Shown one piece after another: positions 34,868-44,118 of a stretch of 64,000 nt of DNA (within the stretch, counting starts at the first letter, position 1; the number at the start of each line of letters is the position of its first letter). Origin of the DNA: Pseudomonas mucoides (GTDB taxonomy: Bacteria; Pseudomonadota; Gammaproteobacteria; Pseudomonadales; Pseudomonadaceae). The position numbers and the translations under genes are program-made. The stretch is from assembly GCF_015461845.1 (NCBI RefSeq), contig NZ_JACOPW010000007.1:238382-302381 (forward strand), given 5' to 3'. The notes beneath the pieces are model-generated. The model worked only from the letters and a program-made list of their open reading frames with translations, did not search any database and was not told the origin of the DNA.

Positions 34868-35458
34868 TCAAGCCTTGAGGCCAAACACCTCGGTCAAATG
34901 CTGTTCATAGCGTGCGACATCAGCTTCGATGTTCGGGCGTTTCATCACGTCGACGCACAGGAAGGTCGGCAGGCCGGTCATGCCGAGGAACTCGTTGGCC
35001 TTGTGAAACGGGAAGTACACCGCGTCCACGCCCTTGGCTTCAAAGAAGTCGGTCGGGTCGTCAAAGGCTTGCTGCGGTGCATTCCAGGTCAACGACAGCA
35101 TGTATTGCTTGCCCTGCACCAAACCGCCGCTTCCGTACTTCTGCGACGCATCGGAACGGGTGCGGCCATCACTGGCGTAGAGACTGCCATGGCCTTCGGT
35201 GAAGACTTCATCGATGTACTTTTTCACGGTCCACGGCGCGCCCATCCACCAGCCTGGCATTTGATAAATGATCACGTCGGCCCAGAGAAATTTGGCGACT
35301 TCTTCGGCGACGTCGTAGCCCTCGTCGATGAAGGTGGCTTTCACGTCCACGCCGCCACGATCCAGCACGCTCAGCGCCGTTTCATGCAGGGTGGTGTTGT
35401 AGCGGCCATCAGAGTGGGCGAATTTTTTTCCGCCATTGAGCAACAGGACTTTTTTCAT
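34868..35458 (-). CDS. mdaB: MdaB-like NAD(P)H:quinone reductase
   Basis: 196 residues of the flavodoxin-like quinone reductase fold. KKVLLLNGGKKF and YQMPGWWMGAPWTVKKYIDEVF are MdaB hallmarks, and QYMLSLTWNAPQQAFDDP follows. It reduces quinones by two electrons using FAD, avoiding semiquinone stress. The YgiN-type monooxygenase gene lies divergently 160 nt away; in E. coli MdaB and YgiN form a quinone redox cycle. Confidence 0.85.
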   Translation of the reverse strand: MKKVLLLNGGKKFAHSDGRYNTTLHETALSVLDRGGVDVKATFIDEGYDVAEEVAKFLWADVIIYQMPGWWMGAPWTVKKYIDEVFTEGHGSLYASDGRTRSDASQKYGSGGLVQGKQYMLSLTWNAPQQAFDDPTDFFEAKGVDAVYFPFHKANEFLGMTGLPTFLCVDVMKRPNIEADVARYEQHLTEVFGLKA

Positions 35459-35619
35459 GAGAAATCTCGGAAGGTCAGAAATTGGATGGCGGCAGGTTAG
35501 CGGCGAGGCTCGCGCGGAATAAGCCCCGAATGCACAAAACCCTTTTGACCAATACGCACGAATCAGTAGGCGATTGTTGCCATAGACTTGCGCCGATTCT
35601 TAACTTGAGGGAATTTCTG

Positions 35620-35934
35620 ATGAGTGAAATGCAAGGCTTCATCCTGCACGCCAAGACCCGCCCGGAAAAATCCGATGCCTTTGAAGCGTTTTTCCGCGGC
35701 TATGTGGAAGCCAGTCGCGCCGAGCCCGGCTGCATCGAATATCACATGCTGCGCGACAAACAGGACCCGACGCTGTTTATCTTCTACGAGATCTGGCAAT
35801 CCCAGGCTCACCTGGACGTGCACTCGAACCTGCCGCACATGAAGCAGTTCCTTGAGCACCGCGATGAATTCCTGGAACGGGATTTCGAGATCCGTGACAT
35901 CGACATGCTCAGCCCGTCGTCCGCTACCCGCTGA
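35620..35934 (+). CDS. YgiN-like antibiotic biosynthesis monooxygenase (quinol monooxygenase)
   Basis: 104 residues: a ferredoxin-like ABM fold with GFILHAKTRPEKSDAFEAFF, SRAEPGCIEYHMLRD, FIFYEIWQSQAHLDVHSNLPHMKQF. The conserved CIEY and HxxxPH patterns are seen. E. coli YgiN oxidises menadiol to menadione without cofactor. The start at 35620 with TTGAGGG is chosen; the frame extends upstream without sense. Its 3' end overlaps the TSUP gene by 11 bp. Confidence 0.8.
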   Translation: MSEMQGFILHAKTRPEKSDAFEAFFRGYVEASRAEPGCIEYHMLRDKQDPTLFIFYEIWQSQAHLDVHSNLPHMKQFLEHRDEFLERDFEIRDIDMLSPSSATR

Positions 35935-36688
35935 TCAGCAAATGGCCGCCTAGCACGCCGAGGCCGATGAAGAACACTCGCTTGAACAGCACCGCGCTGA
36001 TCCGCTGACGCAACCATTGGCCGAGTAACAAGCCGAGCACCGCGGGGATCAGCGCCAGCAATGACGCGCTCAATTCGCCACCGCCCAGCGCGTCGCGCCA
36101 CCACAAGCCAGCCGCCAGCGCCAAGGTCGACACGGTGAACGACAAGCCCAGCGCCTGCACGAGTTCGTCCTTGCTCAAACCGAGCGCTTGCAGATAAGGC
36201 ACCGCCGGAATCACAAAGACGCCGGTGGCCGAGGTGATGATGCCCGTCAGCACGCCGCACAGCGGACCGACCCAACGCTCAGCGTGACCGCCGACACGCA
36301 AGGCCGGCAGGAACAACCCGCTCAATGCGTAGAACAACAACGCTGCACCCAACGCCCGCACGACCCAATGCCCTCCCGCCATGCCAATCCACAATGTGCC
36401 GGCGCCCGTGCCGAGGAAGATCGCCAGCAGCATCGGCCATAACCGCTTGATCAAGCCGCGCAGGTGCCCACCGAATGCCAGTTGCCAGACATTGGTGAGC
36501 GTTGCGGGGATGATCAATAGCGCGGCTGCCTGCGACGGGGCCATAGCCAGACCGAGCAGGCCCATGGCGATGGTTGGCAAGCCCAGACCGATGATGCCTT
36601 TGATCATACCGGCCAGGAGGAAGGTGGCGATGACCAGTAAGGACAAGGCCAATCCGAGGTTTTGATAGAACGCGGCGAGTGTATTCAT
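35924..36688 (-). CDS. TSUP-family (TauE/SafE) membrane exporter
   Basis: 254 residues with about eight membrane segments: AGMIKGIIGLGLPTIAMGLLGL and the repeat-half copy GVLTGIITSATGVFVIPAVPYL, the duplicated TSUP motif. Members export sulfite or organosulfonates, or import small anions. It converges with the YgiN-like gene. LysR gene 36910 is divergent, with a REP pair between, and may regulate it. Confidence 0.8.
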   Translation of the reverse strand: MNTLAAFYQNLGLALSLLVIATFLLAGMIKGIIGLGLPTIAMGLLGLAMAPSQAAALLIIPATLTNVWQLAFGGHLRGLIKRLWPMLLAIFLGTGAGTLWIGMAGGHWVVRALGAALLFYALSGLFLPALRVGGHAERWVGPLCGVLTGIITSATGVFVIPAVPYLQALGLSKDELVQALGLSFTVSTLALAAGLWWRDALGGGELSASLLALIPAVLGLLLGQWLRQRISAVLFKRVFFIGLGVLGGHLLISG

Positions 36689-36788
36689 GGGGCTATCCTG
36701 AGCCTGGATTTGCCGCGTGAAAATCTGCCATATACTGAGGATGCCTCTTGTTTAGCAAAAGGCTGAAAGTTTCGTCGTGTTGCAAAGC

Positions 36789-36875
36789 GCTATCGCGAGC
36801 AGGCTCATTCCTACAGGTGACCGCGTTGTTCGCACCGACGCGGTCACCTGTGGGAGCGAGTTTGCTCGCGATGGC
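36789..36875. repeat. REP doublet with an inner inverted repeat
   Basis: GCTATCGCGAGC (36789) is mirrored by GCTCGCGATGGC (36864-36875), and the centre is itself an inverted repeat (AGGTGACCGCGT and ACGCGGTCACCT). It lies only about 35 bp before the LysR start, so it is in that gene's leader. Confidence 0.8.
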
Positions 36876-36909
36876 GGCTTTCCAGACAACACACATCCAG
36901 AGATTGCCA

Positions 36910-37794
36910 ATGCACTACGACCTGACCGACCTGCGCCTCTACCTGAACATCCTCGACAGCGGCAACATCACCGCCGGCGCCGCGCGCAGTCATTTGTCCC
37001 TGGCGGCGGCGAGCGCGAGAATCCGCGCCATGGAGGCTTCGCTCGGCATCGAATTTCTGGAACGCGGGCGTCGCGGCGTCACGCCGACTCCGGCCGGCAA
37101 AGCCTTGGCAAAACACGCCCGATCCCTGCTGCAACAAGCCGAGCGCATGCAACAGGACCTGGCCGAATACGCAAAAGGCGTCAAAGGTCAGGTGCGCCTG
37201 CTGTGCAACACCACGGCAATCACCGAGCACCTGCCGGAGTTGCTCGCCGACTTCCTGCGTGAGCATCCGAATCTCGACATCGACCTTCAGGAATTGCCCA
37301 GCGCACGCATCACCCACGCCTTGCGCCAAGGTGCGGCAGACCTGGGCATCGTGTCTGACGCTGTAGACACCGATGACCTGCAGACCCGCGCCTTTCGTGA
37401 CGATCCCCTGGTGTTGATCCTGCCCCGCGATCATCCGCTGGCCGACACCGAATCCCTGAGTTTCAGCGACACCTTGCACCACGATTATGTCGGCCTGAAC
37501 GCCAGCAGCGCCCTGGCCGTGTACCTCGAAGAACAGGCGCTGCACATCGGTTCACGCCTGAAAATCCGCATCCGCGCCGACGGTTTTGATGGCGTCATGC
37601 GCATGGTCGCCCGGGGCGCGGGGTTGGCGATCGTGCCGCTCGCGGCCGTCGAGCGGAGGGCGGTGGATCAACCGTTCAAAAGCTTCGCGCTGAAAGAACA
37701 CTGGGCCCAGCGAAAACTGCTGGTGTGCGCTCGCTCATTCGACAACTTGCCCGGCTACGCAACCGCCTTGCTGGAGGCACTTCACCCGGAATAA
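36910..37794 (+). CDS. LysR-family transcriptional regulator
   Basis: 294 residues from ATG 36910. The helix-turn-helix is at residues about 20-40 (ITAGAARSHLSLAAASARIRAMEASLG) and the effector domain carries LGIVSDAVDTDD and GLAIVPLAAVERR. A frame from 36748 starts within the REP pair and is rejected. Divergent to the TSUP gene, which it probably regulates. Confidence 0.85.
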   Translation: MHYDLTDLRLYLNILDSGNITAGAARSHLSLAAASARIRAMEASLGIEFLERGRRGVTPTPAGKALAKHARSLLQQAERMQQDLAEYAKGVKGQVRLLCNTTAITEHLPELLADFLREHPNLDIDLQELPSARITHALRQGAADLGIVSDAVDTDDLQTRAFRDDPLVLILPRDHPLADTESLSFSDTLHHDYVGLNASSALAVYLEEQALHIGSRLKIRIRADGFDGVMRMVARGAGLAIVPLAAVERRAVDQPFKSFALKEHWAQRKLLVCARSFDNLPGYATALLEALHPE

Positions 37795-37851
37795 AGGCGT
37801 TACCGGACAGAGGTTGTCAATAACCACCGCCCGACAATGTACGCCTCTGAT

Positions 37852-39261
37852 TCAAACCTTTGGCAGCGGACCCAGCGCCCCGGTCACCTTGGGCTTTCTG
37901 AAGAAGAAGCCGTAGACCAGCGATAGCACCAACAGGAACGGCACACCGAACACCAAGGTCATTTTGAAGGCTTCGGTGAAGTAAGTGGTGACCATCACCG
38001 CCCCCATCAACACCACCCCCAACAAAGTGCTGAAGGGGAACAGGCGCATACGGAAGGACAGTTTCCGGTTGCCGTTGCGTTCGTGATAGCGACGGAAACA
38101 GTAATGAGTCAGGAAGATCATGAACCAGGTGAAGATGGCGCCGAACATGGAGATCGCCATCATCAAGGTGAACGAGCTTTCCGGGTACACAATATTCAGC
38201 AGCGTGGCTAACGCAATGCCCGAGCTCGACAACAGCAAGGCATTGAGCGGGATGCCGGTTTTGCTCAATACGCCCATGGACTTGGGTGCGTAACCGCCTC
38301 GGGACAGGCTGAACATCATCCTAGTGGTGATGTACAACTGGCTGTTCATCGCCGACAGCGCTGCGATCAGGATCACGAAGTTCATCACCCCGGTGGCACC
38401 GGGAATGCCGATGGCTTGCATGACGGTAACGAATGGGCTCTGGGCGTGACCGGCCTGGACCCACGGCACAATCGCCAGCATCAGTGCCAGGGTCAGCAGG
38501 TAGAACACCACCAGCCGCACGATGGTCGCGCGAAAGGCCTTCTTCACCGCTTGCTCCGGGTCTTTGGCCTCACCGGCGGCAACCGCGATCATCTCCACAC
38601 TCAGGTAGCTGAAGATCGACACGATCACCGCAATCCACATCCCTTGCAGGCCATTGGGGAAAAAACCGCCGTGGGCGGTGTAATTGTGCAGGCCGTACTC
38701 AGGATTACCGGAACCGAACACCACGTAGACCGCAAGGATGATGAAGCCGACGATGGCGCCGATCTTAATGGTCGAGAACCAATATTCGAAAGTGCCAAAG
38801 GCTTTCACACTGACGGCATTGAGCACAATCAGGACACTGGAGAACGAGACGATCCATATCCACTCAGGCACGTTGGCGAACCAGTATTTCATGTACATTG
38901 CCACCGCCGTCACTTCCGTGCCGACTGCCAGCACAATGGCCGCCCAATAAGCGTATCGCACCAGAAACCCGGCCAACGGGCTGACATAGAATTCGGCATA
39001 GGCTCCAAATGAGCCCGAAGTCGAATGAGCCACAGTCATTTCCGCCAGGCAGCCCATCAACAGCAAGGTGATGATCGCACCAATGGCGTAGCTGAGCAGC
39101 ACACTCGGCCCCGCATAACCGATGGCGTAGGCACTGCCCATGAACAGCCCGGTGCCAATCGCACCGCCAATGGCGATCATGCTCATCTGCCCCGAGGTGA
39201 GTTGGCGCCTGAGGCCGTGTTCACGGTTGGATATCGTTTCAAAACCGGTGTTGTCGGTCAT
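37852..39261 (-). CDS. APC-family amino acid permease
   Basis: 469 residues with 12 membrane segments. GQMSMIAIGGAIGTGLFMGSAYAIGYAGPS is the APC substrate motif near the N-terminus. It lies 88 nt downstream of the OprD gene and after kynU, so uptake of tryptophan, kynurenine or another aromatic amino acid is likely. AGAGGACAG precedes the ATG. Confidence 0.85.
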   Translation of the reverse strand: MTDNTGFETISNREHGLRRQLTSGQMSMIAIGGAIGTGLFMGSAYAIGYAGPSVLLSYAIGAIITLLLMGCLAEMTVAHSTSGSFGAYAEFYVSPLAGFLVRYAYWAAIVLAVGTEVTAVAMYMKYWFANVPEWIWIVSFSSVLIVLNAVSVKAFGTFEYWFSTIKIGAIVGFIILAVYVVFGSGNPEYGLHNYTAHGGFFPNGLQGMWIAVIVSIFSYLSVEMIAVAAGEAKDPEQAVKKAFRATIVRLVVFYLLTLALMLAIVPWVQAGHAQSPFVTVMQAIGIPGATGVMNFVILIAALSAMNSQLYITTRMMFSLSRGGYAPKSMGVLSKTGIPLNALLLSSSGIALATLLNIVYPESSFTLMMAISMFGAIFTWFMIFLTHYCFRRYHERNGNRKLSFRMRLFPFSTLLGVVLMGAVMVTTYFTEAFKMTLVFGVPFLLVLSLVYGFFFRKPKVTGALGPLPKV

Positions 39262-39349
39262 TTGTCTGTCCTCTGAATATTGTCTTTTTTGAAGAGAGCA
39301 CTTAGTTGGAAAAGCTCGTGGGTATCAGCCACGCACAGCAGGACACGAA

Positions 39350-40660
39350 TCAGAAAATATTCAGCGGATACTCGACGATCACCCGTACCTCGTTGTTGTC
39401 GGTGGTATCGGCACGAGCGACCTGAGCGGTGGAGCGCACACTGGCCTGGCGAACGCGCACCGACAGGTCTCTGGCCTGACCTGATTGCACGACGTACCGC
39501 ACGTCGATGTCGCGTTCCCAACGCTTGCCGTCGCTGCCGTAACGACCATAGGCGCCATTGGGGCCGCCGCTGTACTGGCTGTCATCGATGTGGTCACCGT
39601 TAACGTAACGCGACATGAAGCTCAGGCCGGGAACGCCGAACGGCGCCATGTCGAGGTCATATCGCAACTGCCAGGAACGCTCGTTGGGGGCGTTGAAGTC
39701 GAGGACTTGAATGGAGTTGGCGAGGAAAATCGAAGTCCCCGGTTGCTGATCGAAACCCAAGTAATCGAACGGCTCATCGCCATCGACCCGTTGGTACGCC
39801 AGGGTCACTCGATGGGCGCCGACCTTGTAGGCAGCAGACATCGACCACGTGGTGTTGTCGATCTTGCCAGCCAGGCTCTGGCCCGCGTCGTTGGTGCGGT
39901 AAATGTTGAAATCGAGGTTTAGCGACTGGTTGGGCGTCAACGCATAGGTGAAGTTGGCGTTGGCGTAATACTGCCGCCATATATCCATGAATTGAGAACC
40001 GTACAGGCTAAGACTCAATTGATCACTGACGGCATAGCTGCCCCCCAGGTAATCGACGCTGCGGGTTTCTACCCCGGCATACAGCGCTTTGAGGGCACCA
40101 TCGAAGTTGGTCGAGTTGTTGTCGTTACCGGAGGTGAAGTGGCCGAGGTCGAGTTGCAGTGCCTTGAGTTCATTACTGGTCAACTGAAAGCCGTTGGCCA
40201 CGCTGGTGAACAGTCGCGCATTGCCCGTACCGAACACTGGGTTGAACGGGGTCAGATTGCCGTACTTGAGCTCGGTCCTGGATATCCTGGCCTTAAGCGC
40301 ACCACCCGCTTCGGAATACTCATCTTCCGGGCGGCCATCGGAATCGACCGGCAGCAAACCAGTGCCGGTTTGCCCCTTGCCGCTGTCGAGTTTTAGGCCC
40401 TGTTGCGCGTAGGCGTCGATCCCGAAACCCACCGTGCCCTGAGTGTAACCGGAGCGATAATCGAGCATGAGCCCATGGGCCCATTCATTTCGATAGTTCT
40501 GACCACCCGGGTTGTTGAGGTTATTGCGGTAGAAATAGAAGTTACGGTTTGTCAGGACCAGGCTGCTGTCTTCGACGAACCCTTGATAGGATTCGGCGTA
40601 AGCCATTTGGCTCAGACAGTTGATGGCGAGCGGCAAGGCGGGCCAGAGGGACAGTTTCAT
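39350..40660 (-). CDS. OprD-family outer membrane porin
   Basis: 436 residues with a signal peptide at 1-22 (MKLSLWPALPL to AYA). FVEDSSLVLTNRNFYFYRN and NEWAHGLMLDYRSGYTQGTVGFGIDAYAQQGLKLD are OprD N-terminal hallmarks, and it ends in a Phe (YPLNIF), as beta-barrels do. OprD porins admit amino acids or aromatic acids. Between kynU and the permease, it is probably the outer membrane entry for tryptophan or kynurenine. AATAATAA overlaps the region just before the AAGGAG ribosome site. Confidence 0.85.
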   Translation of the reverse strand: MKLSLWPALPLAINCLSQMAYAESYQGFVEDSSLVLTNRNFYFYRNNLNNPGGQNYRNEWAHGLMLDYRSGYTQGTVGFGIDAYAQQGLKLDSGKGQTGTGLLPVDSDGRPEDEYSEAGGALKARISRTELKYGNLTPFNPVFGTGNARLFTSVANGFQLTSNELKALQLDLGHFTSGNDNNSTNFDGALKALYAGVETRSVDYLGGSYAVSDQLSLSLYGSQFMDIWRQYYANANFTYALTPNQSLNLDFNIYRTNDAGQSLAGKIDNTTWSMSAAYKVGAHRVTLAYQRVDGDEPFDYLGFDQQPGTSIFLANSIQVLDFNAPNERSWQLRYDLDMAPFGVPGLSFMSRYVNGDHIDDSQYSGGPNGAYGRYGSDGKRWERDIDVRYVVQSGQARDLSVRVRQASVRSTAQVARADTTDNNEVRVIVEYPLNIF

Positions 40661-40672
40661 TCTGCGTGCTCC

Positions 40673-40680
40673 TTATTATT
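40673..40680 (-). promoter_or_regulatory. Hfq/Crc-type CA motif before the OprD gene
   Basis: AATAATAA fits AAnAAnAA and directly adjoins AAGGAG, 13-20 nt upstream of the start. Confidence 0.5.
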
Positions 40681-40766
40681 GTGTTTGCACGGAACGCGTA
40701 ATCGAGGCGACCGAAGCTGTGCCCGCCAGGAAAACCCGACAGCCAGACAACGGGGTGTTGGGTGAA

Positions 40767-42017
40767 TCAGGTGACGCTATGGCGAACCTGGTACTGTCCC
40801 TGCGCCCAGGTTTTTTCATCGAGAATCTCGCCGAGGACCTGCACCGCATCCCAGACCTCGGTGAAACTCGTATACAGCGGGGTGAAACCGAAACGCATGA
40901 TGCTCGGCTCGCGGTAGTCGCCGATCACGCCGCGGGCTATCAGTGCCTGGATCACTGCATAACCTTCGGCGTGCTCGAAGCTGACATGACTGCCCCGTTG
41001 GGCGTGTTCACGCGGGGTGATCAAGGTCAGATCGTGGTCAGCGCAACGCTGCTCGACGAGCTCAATGAACAGGTCCGTCAGGGCCAGGGATTTGCAGCGC
41101 AGGCTCGCCATGTCGGTCTGAGCAAAGATATCCAGACCGCATTCGACCATGGCCAATGACGTGATCGGTTGGGTGCCGCACAGGTAACGAGCAATGCCAT
41201 TGCTCGGCTCATAGCCCGACTCCATGGCGAATTGCCGCGAATGGCCGAACCAGCCGGACAACGGTTGCGCCGCCAGATTGCACAAATCAGGCGATACCCA
41301 GACAAACGCTTGCGAGCCGGGGCCGCCATTGAGGTATTTATAAGTGCAGCCGATGGCGTAGTCGGCGCGCGCCTGATGCAGGTCAACCGGTACGGCGCCG
41401 GCCGAATGCGCCAGATCCCAAATGGTCAACGCACCACATTCATGACTCAGTGCAGTCAGCGCCTGCATGCCATGCATGTAACCGGTCTTATAGTTGACGT
41501 GGGTGAGCATCACCACCGCCGTGTCCTGATCAATCGCTTGCGGCAACTCCTGCGGAGCATTGACCAGGCGCAGGGTGTAACCCTGCTGCAGCAGGTCTGC
41601 CAGACCTTGAGCGATGTACAAATCAGTGGGGAAGTTGCTGACTTCACTGACGATCACCCGCCGCTCCGGCGATCGGATGGCCTGCACTTTCAACGCGGCG
41701 CTGAGCACCTTGAACAGGTTGATCGAAGTGGTATCGGTCACCACGACTTCACCGTCACGCGCCCCGATCAGCGGCGCCAGACGATTCCCCAGACGCTCCG
41801 ATAGATCGCGCCAGCCGGCGCTATTCCAACTGCGAATCAGGCCACTGCCCCATTCCTCGGCGATCACCGCCTGAGCTCGCGCCAACGCGGCAACTGGCCG
41901 CGCCCCCAAAGAGTTGCCGTCGAGGTAAATCACACCTTCAGGGAGCGCAAACTGCTGACGCAGGGGCGCCAGAGCGTCCTGAGCATCCAGCGTCAGGCAA
42001 TCGTTTCTTGTTGTCAT
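40767..42017 (-). CDS. kynU: Kynureninase
   Basis: 416 residues of a type I PLP enzyme. VIYLDGNSLGARP, LTHVNYKTGYMHGM, IWDLAHSAGAVPVDLH and CTYKYLNGGPGSQAF are kynureninase motifs; the Lys in YKYLNGG binds PLP. It cleaves kynurenine to anthranilate and alanine, feeding AntABC, which is encoded just beyond the two regulators. The start at 42017 has AGGACACTCA; the frame extends to 42209 with non-native sequence. KynR is divergent, 221 nt away. Confidence 0.9.
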   Translation of the reverse strand: MTTRNDCLTLDAQDALAPLRQQFALPEGVIYLDGNSLGARPVAALARAQAVIAEEWGSGLIRSWNSAGWRDLSERLGNRLAPLIGARDGEVVVTDTTSINLFKVLSAALKVQAIRSPERRVIVSEVSNFPTDLYIAQGLADLLQQGYTLRLVNAPQELPQAIDQDTAVVMLTHVNYKTGYMHGMQALTALSHECGALTIWDLAHSAGAVPVDLHQARADYAIGCTYKYLNGGPGSQAFVWVSPDLCNLAAQPLSGWFGHSRQFAMESGYEPSNGIARYLCGTQPITSLAMVECGLDIFAQTDMASLRCKSLALTDLFIELVEQRCADHDLTLITPREHAQRGSHVSFEHAEGYAVIQALIARGVIGDYREPSIMRFGFTPLYTSFTEVWDAVQVLGEILDEKTWAQGQYQVRHSVT

Positions 42018-42238
42018 TGAGTGTCCTGCTTTTGTTATGGCGTGCGGGCCAGACCGTTCATAAGAAGCGGCTCGAATCGGTGGGTGACACGTCGTGTTTT
42101 CAGGCGCTACGAGTGCCTTTCGGTGGAGAGATAATGAACGGAAATCGGGAGAATTTTCGTGCAAAGTAAGCGGCCTTAACGTAGTAATCTCGCAGATAAT
42201 TCGAATCAAACCCCAATAAACGCGGATTTATTCAAACC
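42018..42238. promoter_or_regulatory. kynU-kynR divergent promoter region
   Basis: A 221-nt spacer with an AT-rich segment near 42130-42238. In P. aeruginosa KynR, an Lrp-type regulator, activates kyn genes with kynurenine. Repeats are too diffuse to mark a site. Confidence 0.5.
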
Positions 42239-42712
42239 ATGAATCTCGACTCGACAGACCTGCGAATCCTGCATCAATTGCAACTGGATGGCCGCATCAG
42301 CAACCAGGAGCTGGCGGAGAAAGTTGCCCTGTCGCCGTCGGCCTGTTTACGCCGATTGCGCCTGCTGGAAAGTGAGGGAATCATCACCGGCTATCGCGCG
42401 GTGCTAAATGCCGAGCGGCTGGGCATCGAACTGGAGGCCATCGTTCATGTGTCATTGCGACAGGACGTCGAGGACTGGCACGAGACCTTTATCAAGAAGG
42501 TGTTGCAGTGGCCTGAAGTGGTCACTGCGTACGTGGTTACGGGGGCAAGTAACTATGTGTTGCGAGTGCAGGCTCGCAACCTGAAACACTTCTCCGATTT
42601 CATTGTCAACCATCTGAATCGCACGGCCGGCGTCACCGATATCCGCTCGGAAATCGTCTTGCAGAAAATCAAGGAACGTGAGGAGTTGCTGGATCTGGTG
42701 GTACGCAAGTAG
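42239..42712 (+). CDS. kynR: KynR, Lrp/AsnC-family regulator
   Basis: 157 residues. The helix-turn-helix lies near residues 20-45 (ISNQELAEKVALSPSACLRRLRLLESEGII) and an RAM ligand domain follows with PEVVTAYVVTGASNYVLRVQARN. In P. aeruginosa KynR controls kynA and kynBU in response to kynurenine. The divergent position next to kynU supports this. There is no strong ribosome site before the ATG. Confidence 0.8.
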   Translation: MNLDSTDLRILHQLQLDGRISNQELAEKVALSPSACLRRLRLLESEGIITGYRAVLNAERLGIELEAIVHVSLRQDVEDWHETFIKKVLQWPEVVTAYVVTGASNYVLRVQARNLKHFSDFIVNHLNRTAGVTDIRSEIVLQKIKEREELLDLVVRK

Positions 42713-42727
42713 GGCGACCTAGTCGCC

Positions 42728-43741
42728 TCAGAAGCCCTGCATGCGCCGGGCTTCGTTACGCTGCAAAGTCATGCTAGGGGTTTCGTCGAACAGCTTGCGG
42801 TACTCGGCGGAGAAACGCCCCAGGTGAGTGAAGCCCCAGCCCATGGCGACCCCGGAAATATTGCGCATCGAGCCGTGTTCCAGGATCTCCTGACGCACGG
42901 CGTTCAAGCGGTACTTTTTCAGGTAAGCCATCGGCGACAAGGCGAAGTACTTTTTGAACGCCTCAAACAGTTTGAAGCGCGAAACCCCTGCCGCCGCCTC
43001 AATGTCTTCCAAGTGCAATGCTTCACGAGCGTTCTCGTGGATGTACTGCCGAGCCCGGATCAAATAGTGCGGCAGCTTTACACCTAACACGTGTCGCAGC
43101 TCTTCTGAGTAGTTGTTCGGCTGGGCAAGGATCAAGCCTTTGATCAGTGAACTTTCAAGGTCCCGGGTGAACGCCACTTGTTCATACAGTTCACTGCTGC
43201 GCTCCAACTCTCCAATGAAATAGCGTGCCATGCGCCACCACGAGGCCGACGCCCCGTCGACCGCGTCCATGACCGGTTCGAAACGCAATAGCCCATCCAG
43301 CGGACGCTGCAACAGGCTTTCCAGAGACTCGCTCATGGCCACGCGGGTAATCACCACCTGGACCTTGCGGCAATCGCCGGAGATCGCCAGCACCTGGTTT
43401 TCATTCGGGGAGACAATGACCCCTTGATCGCGGTCAGACTTGACCACGCTGCCGTCCTTGCTCAGTTCCTGCTCACCCACCAAGGGCAAACTCAGGCTGT
43501 AACTGCTGAAGTGCTCGGCATCTTCGATGTCGATGGCGACATCGGTTCCGTATTCGATGGTGCCCAGGGTCGTGGCCATCGACTTGAACATATTGGCGTT
43601 GTGATGAAAGCGAATTCGTTCGGGGGTCGTGGTCACGAGGCGATGCGGGCCGCAGATGCTGGACATCCAGCTTCTCGCGGCCTCAAGGTCATCGCTGTCG
43701 ACACGAATGTCGCGAAACTGCGGATCATCTTTGCTGGTCAT
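42728..43741 (-). CDS. antR: AntR, AraC/XylS-family regulator of anthranilate dioxygenase
   Basis: 337 residues. The N-terminal 220 residues form a sensor related to other XylS-type regulators (GPHRLVTTTPERIRFHHNANMF); the C-terminal part holds the two AraC helix-turn-helix motifs with LEDIEAAAGVSRFKLFEAFKKYFALSPMAYLKKYRL. Position divergent to antA is that of AntR in P. aeruginosa, which activates antABC with anthranilate. The ATG at 43741 is favoured; the frame to 43903 adds 54 poorly conserved residues. Confidence 0.85.
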   Translation of the reverse strand: MTSKDDPQFRDIRVDSDDLEAARSWMSSICGPHRLVTTTPERIRFHHNANMFKSMATTLGTIEYGTDVAIDIEDAEHFSSYSLSLPLVGEQELSKDGSVVKSDRDQGVIVSPNENQVLAISGDCRKVQVVITRVAMSESLESLLQRPLDGLLRFEPVMDAVDGASASWWRMARYFIGELERSSELYEQVAFTRDLESSLIKGLILAQPNNYSEELRHVLGVKLPHYLIRARQYIHENAREALHLEDIEAAAGVSRFKLFEAFKKYFALSPMAYLKKYRLNAVRQEILEHGSMRNISGVAMGWGFTHLGRFSAEYRKLFDETPSMTLQRNEARRMQGF

Positions 43742-43839
43742 CACGGCACACTCACGCAAGGGTGTTTCAGCGCGCTCTGACGGCGCGTATCCGGCTGGCA
43801 AGGAGCAACTTCCACGCCACAAAACGCCAGGGCCCGCTG

Positions 43840-43869
43840 AGCGGATAGAGATTCCCCACTCAGCGGATA
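43840..43869. promoter_or_regulatory. AGCGGATA direct repeat, candidate AntR operator
   Basis: AGCGGATA stands at 43840-43847 and 43862-43869, spaced 22 bp, about two helical turns. XylS-type activators bind direct repeats ending GGNTA about 21 bp apart; the expected TGCA half is missing. It is about 100 bp from the antR start and 250 bp from the antA start. Confidence 0.4.
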
Positions 43870-44097
43870 ACACCCTCCTCCCGAAGCAGGAAAACCCTAT
43901 CAAACCGAGCTCGGCGTCTTACAAAACATTAACTGATTGTTGCATTCAGGTGCGTCCGTTTATCGCCAGGGCAGGATTTGAGTAATCGCTGCCCAACCGG
44001 ATGTTACTCCCCCCCAAATTTACGGAGTGCCTTCACCTACAAACCGGATAGACCCCTGCCCGCCCGACTCTCTCTAATGAGCACACCGATTAGCCCG

Positions 44098-44105
44098 AAT
44101 AAAAA
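44098..44105 (+). promoter_or_regulatory. Hfq/Crc-type CA motif before antA
   Basis: AATAAAAA fits AAnAAnAA and directly precedes the AAGGTG ribosome site. antABC is a known type of catabolite-repressed operon in Pseudomonas. Confidence 0.5.
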
Positions 44106-44118
44106 AAGGTGCATCCCT

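Larger units (their letters stand above)
43742..44118. other. antR-antA divergent spacer
   Basis: A 377-nt control region with a direct repeat at 43840-43869 and AATAAAAA near the antA ribosome site. A small frame overlapping the antA 5' end (43978) lacks a ribosome site and is not called. No other gene is evident. Confidence 0.5.
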
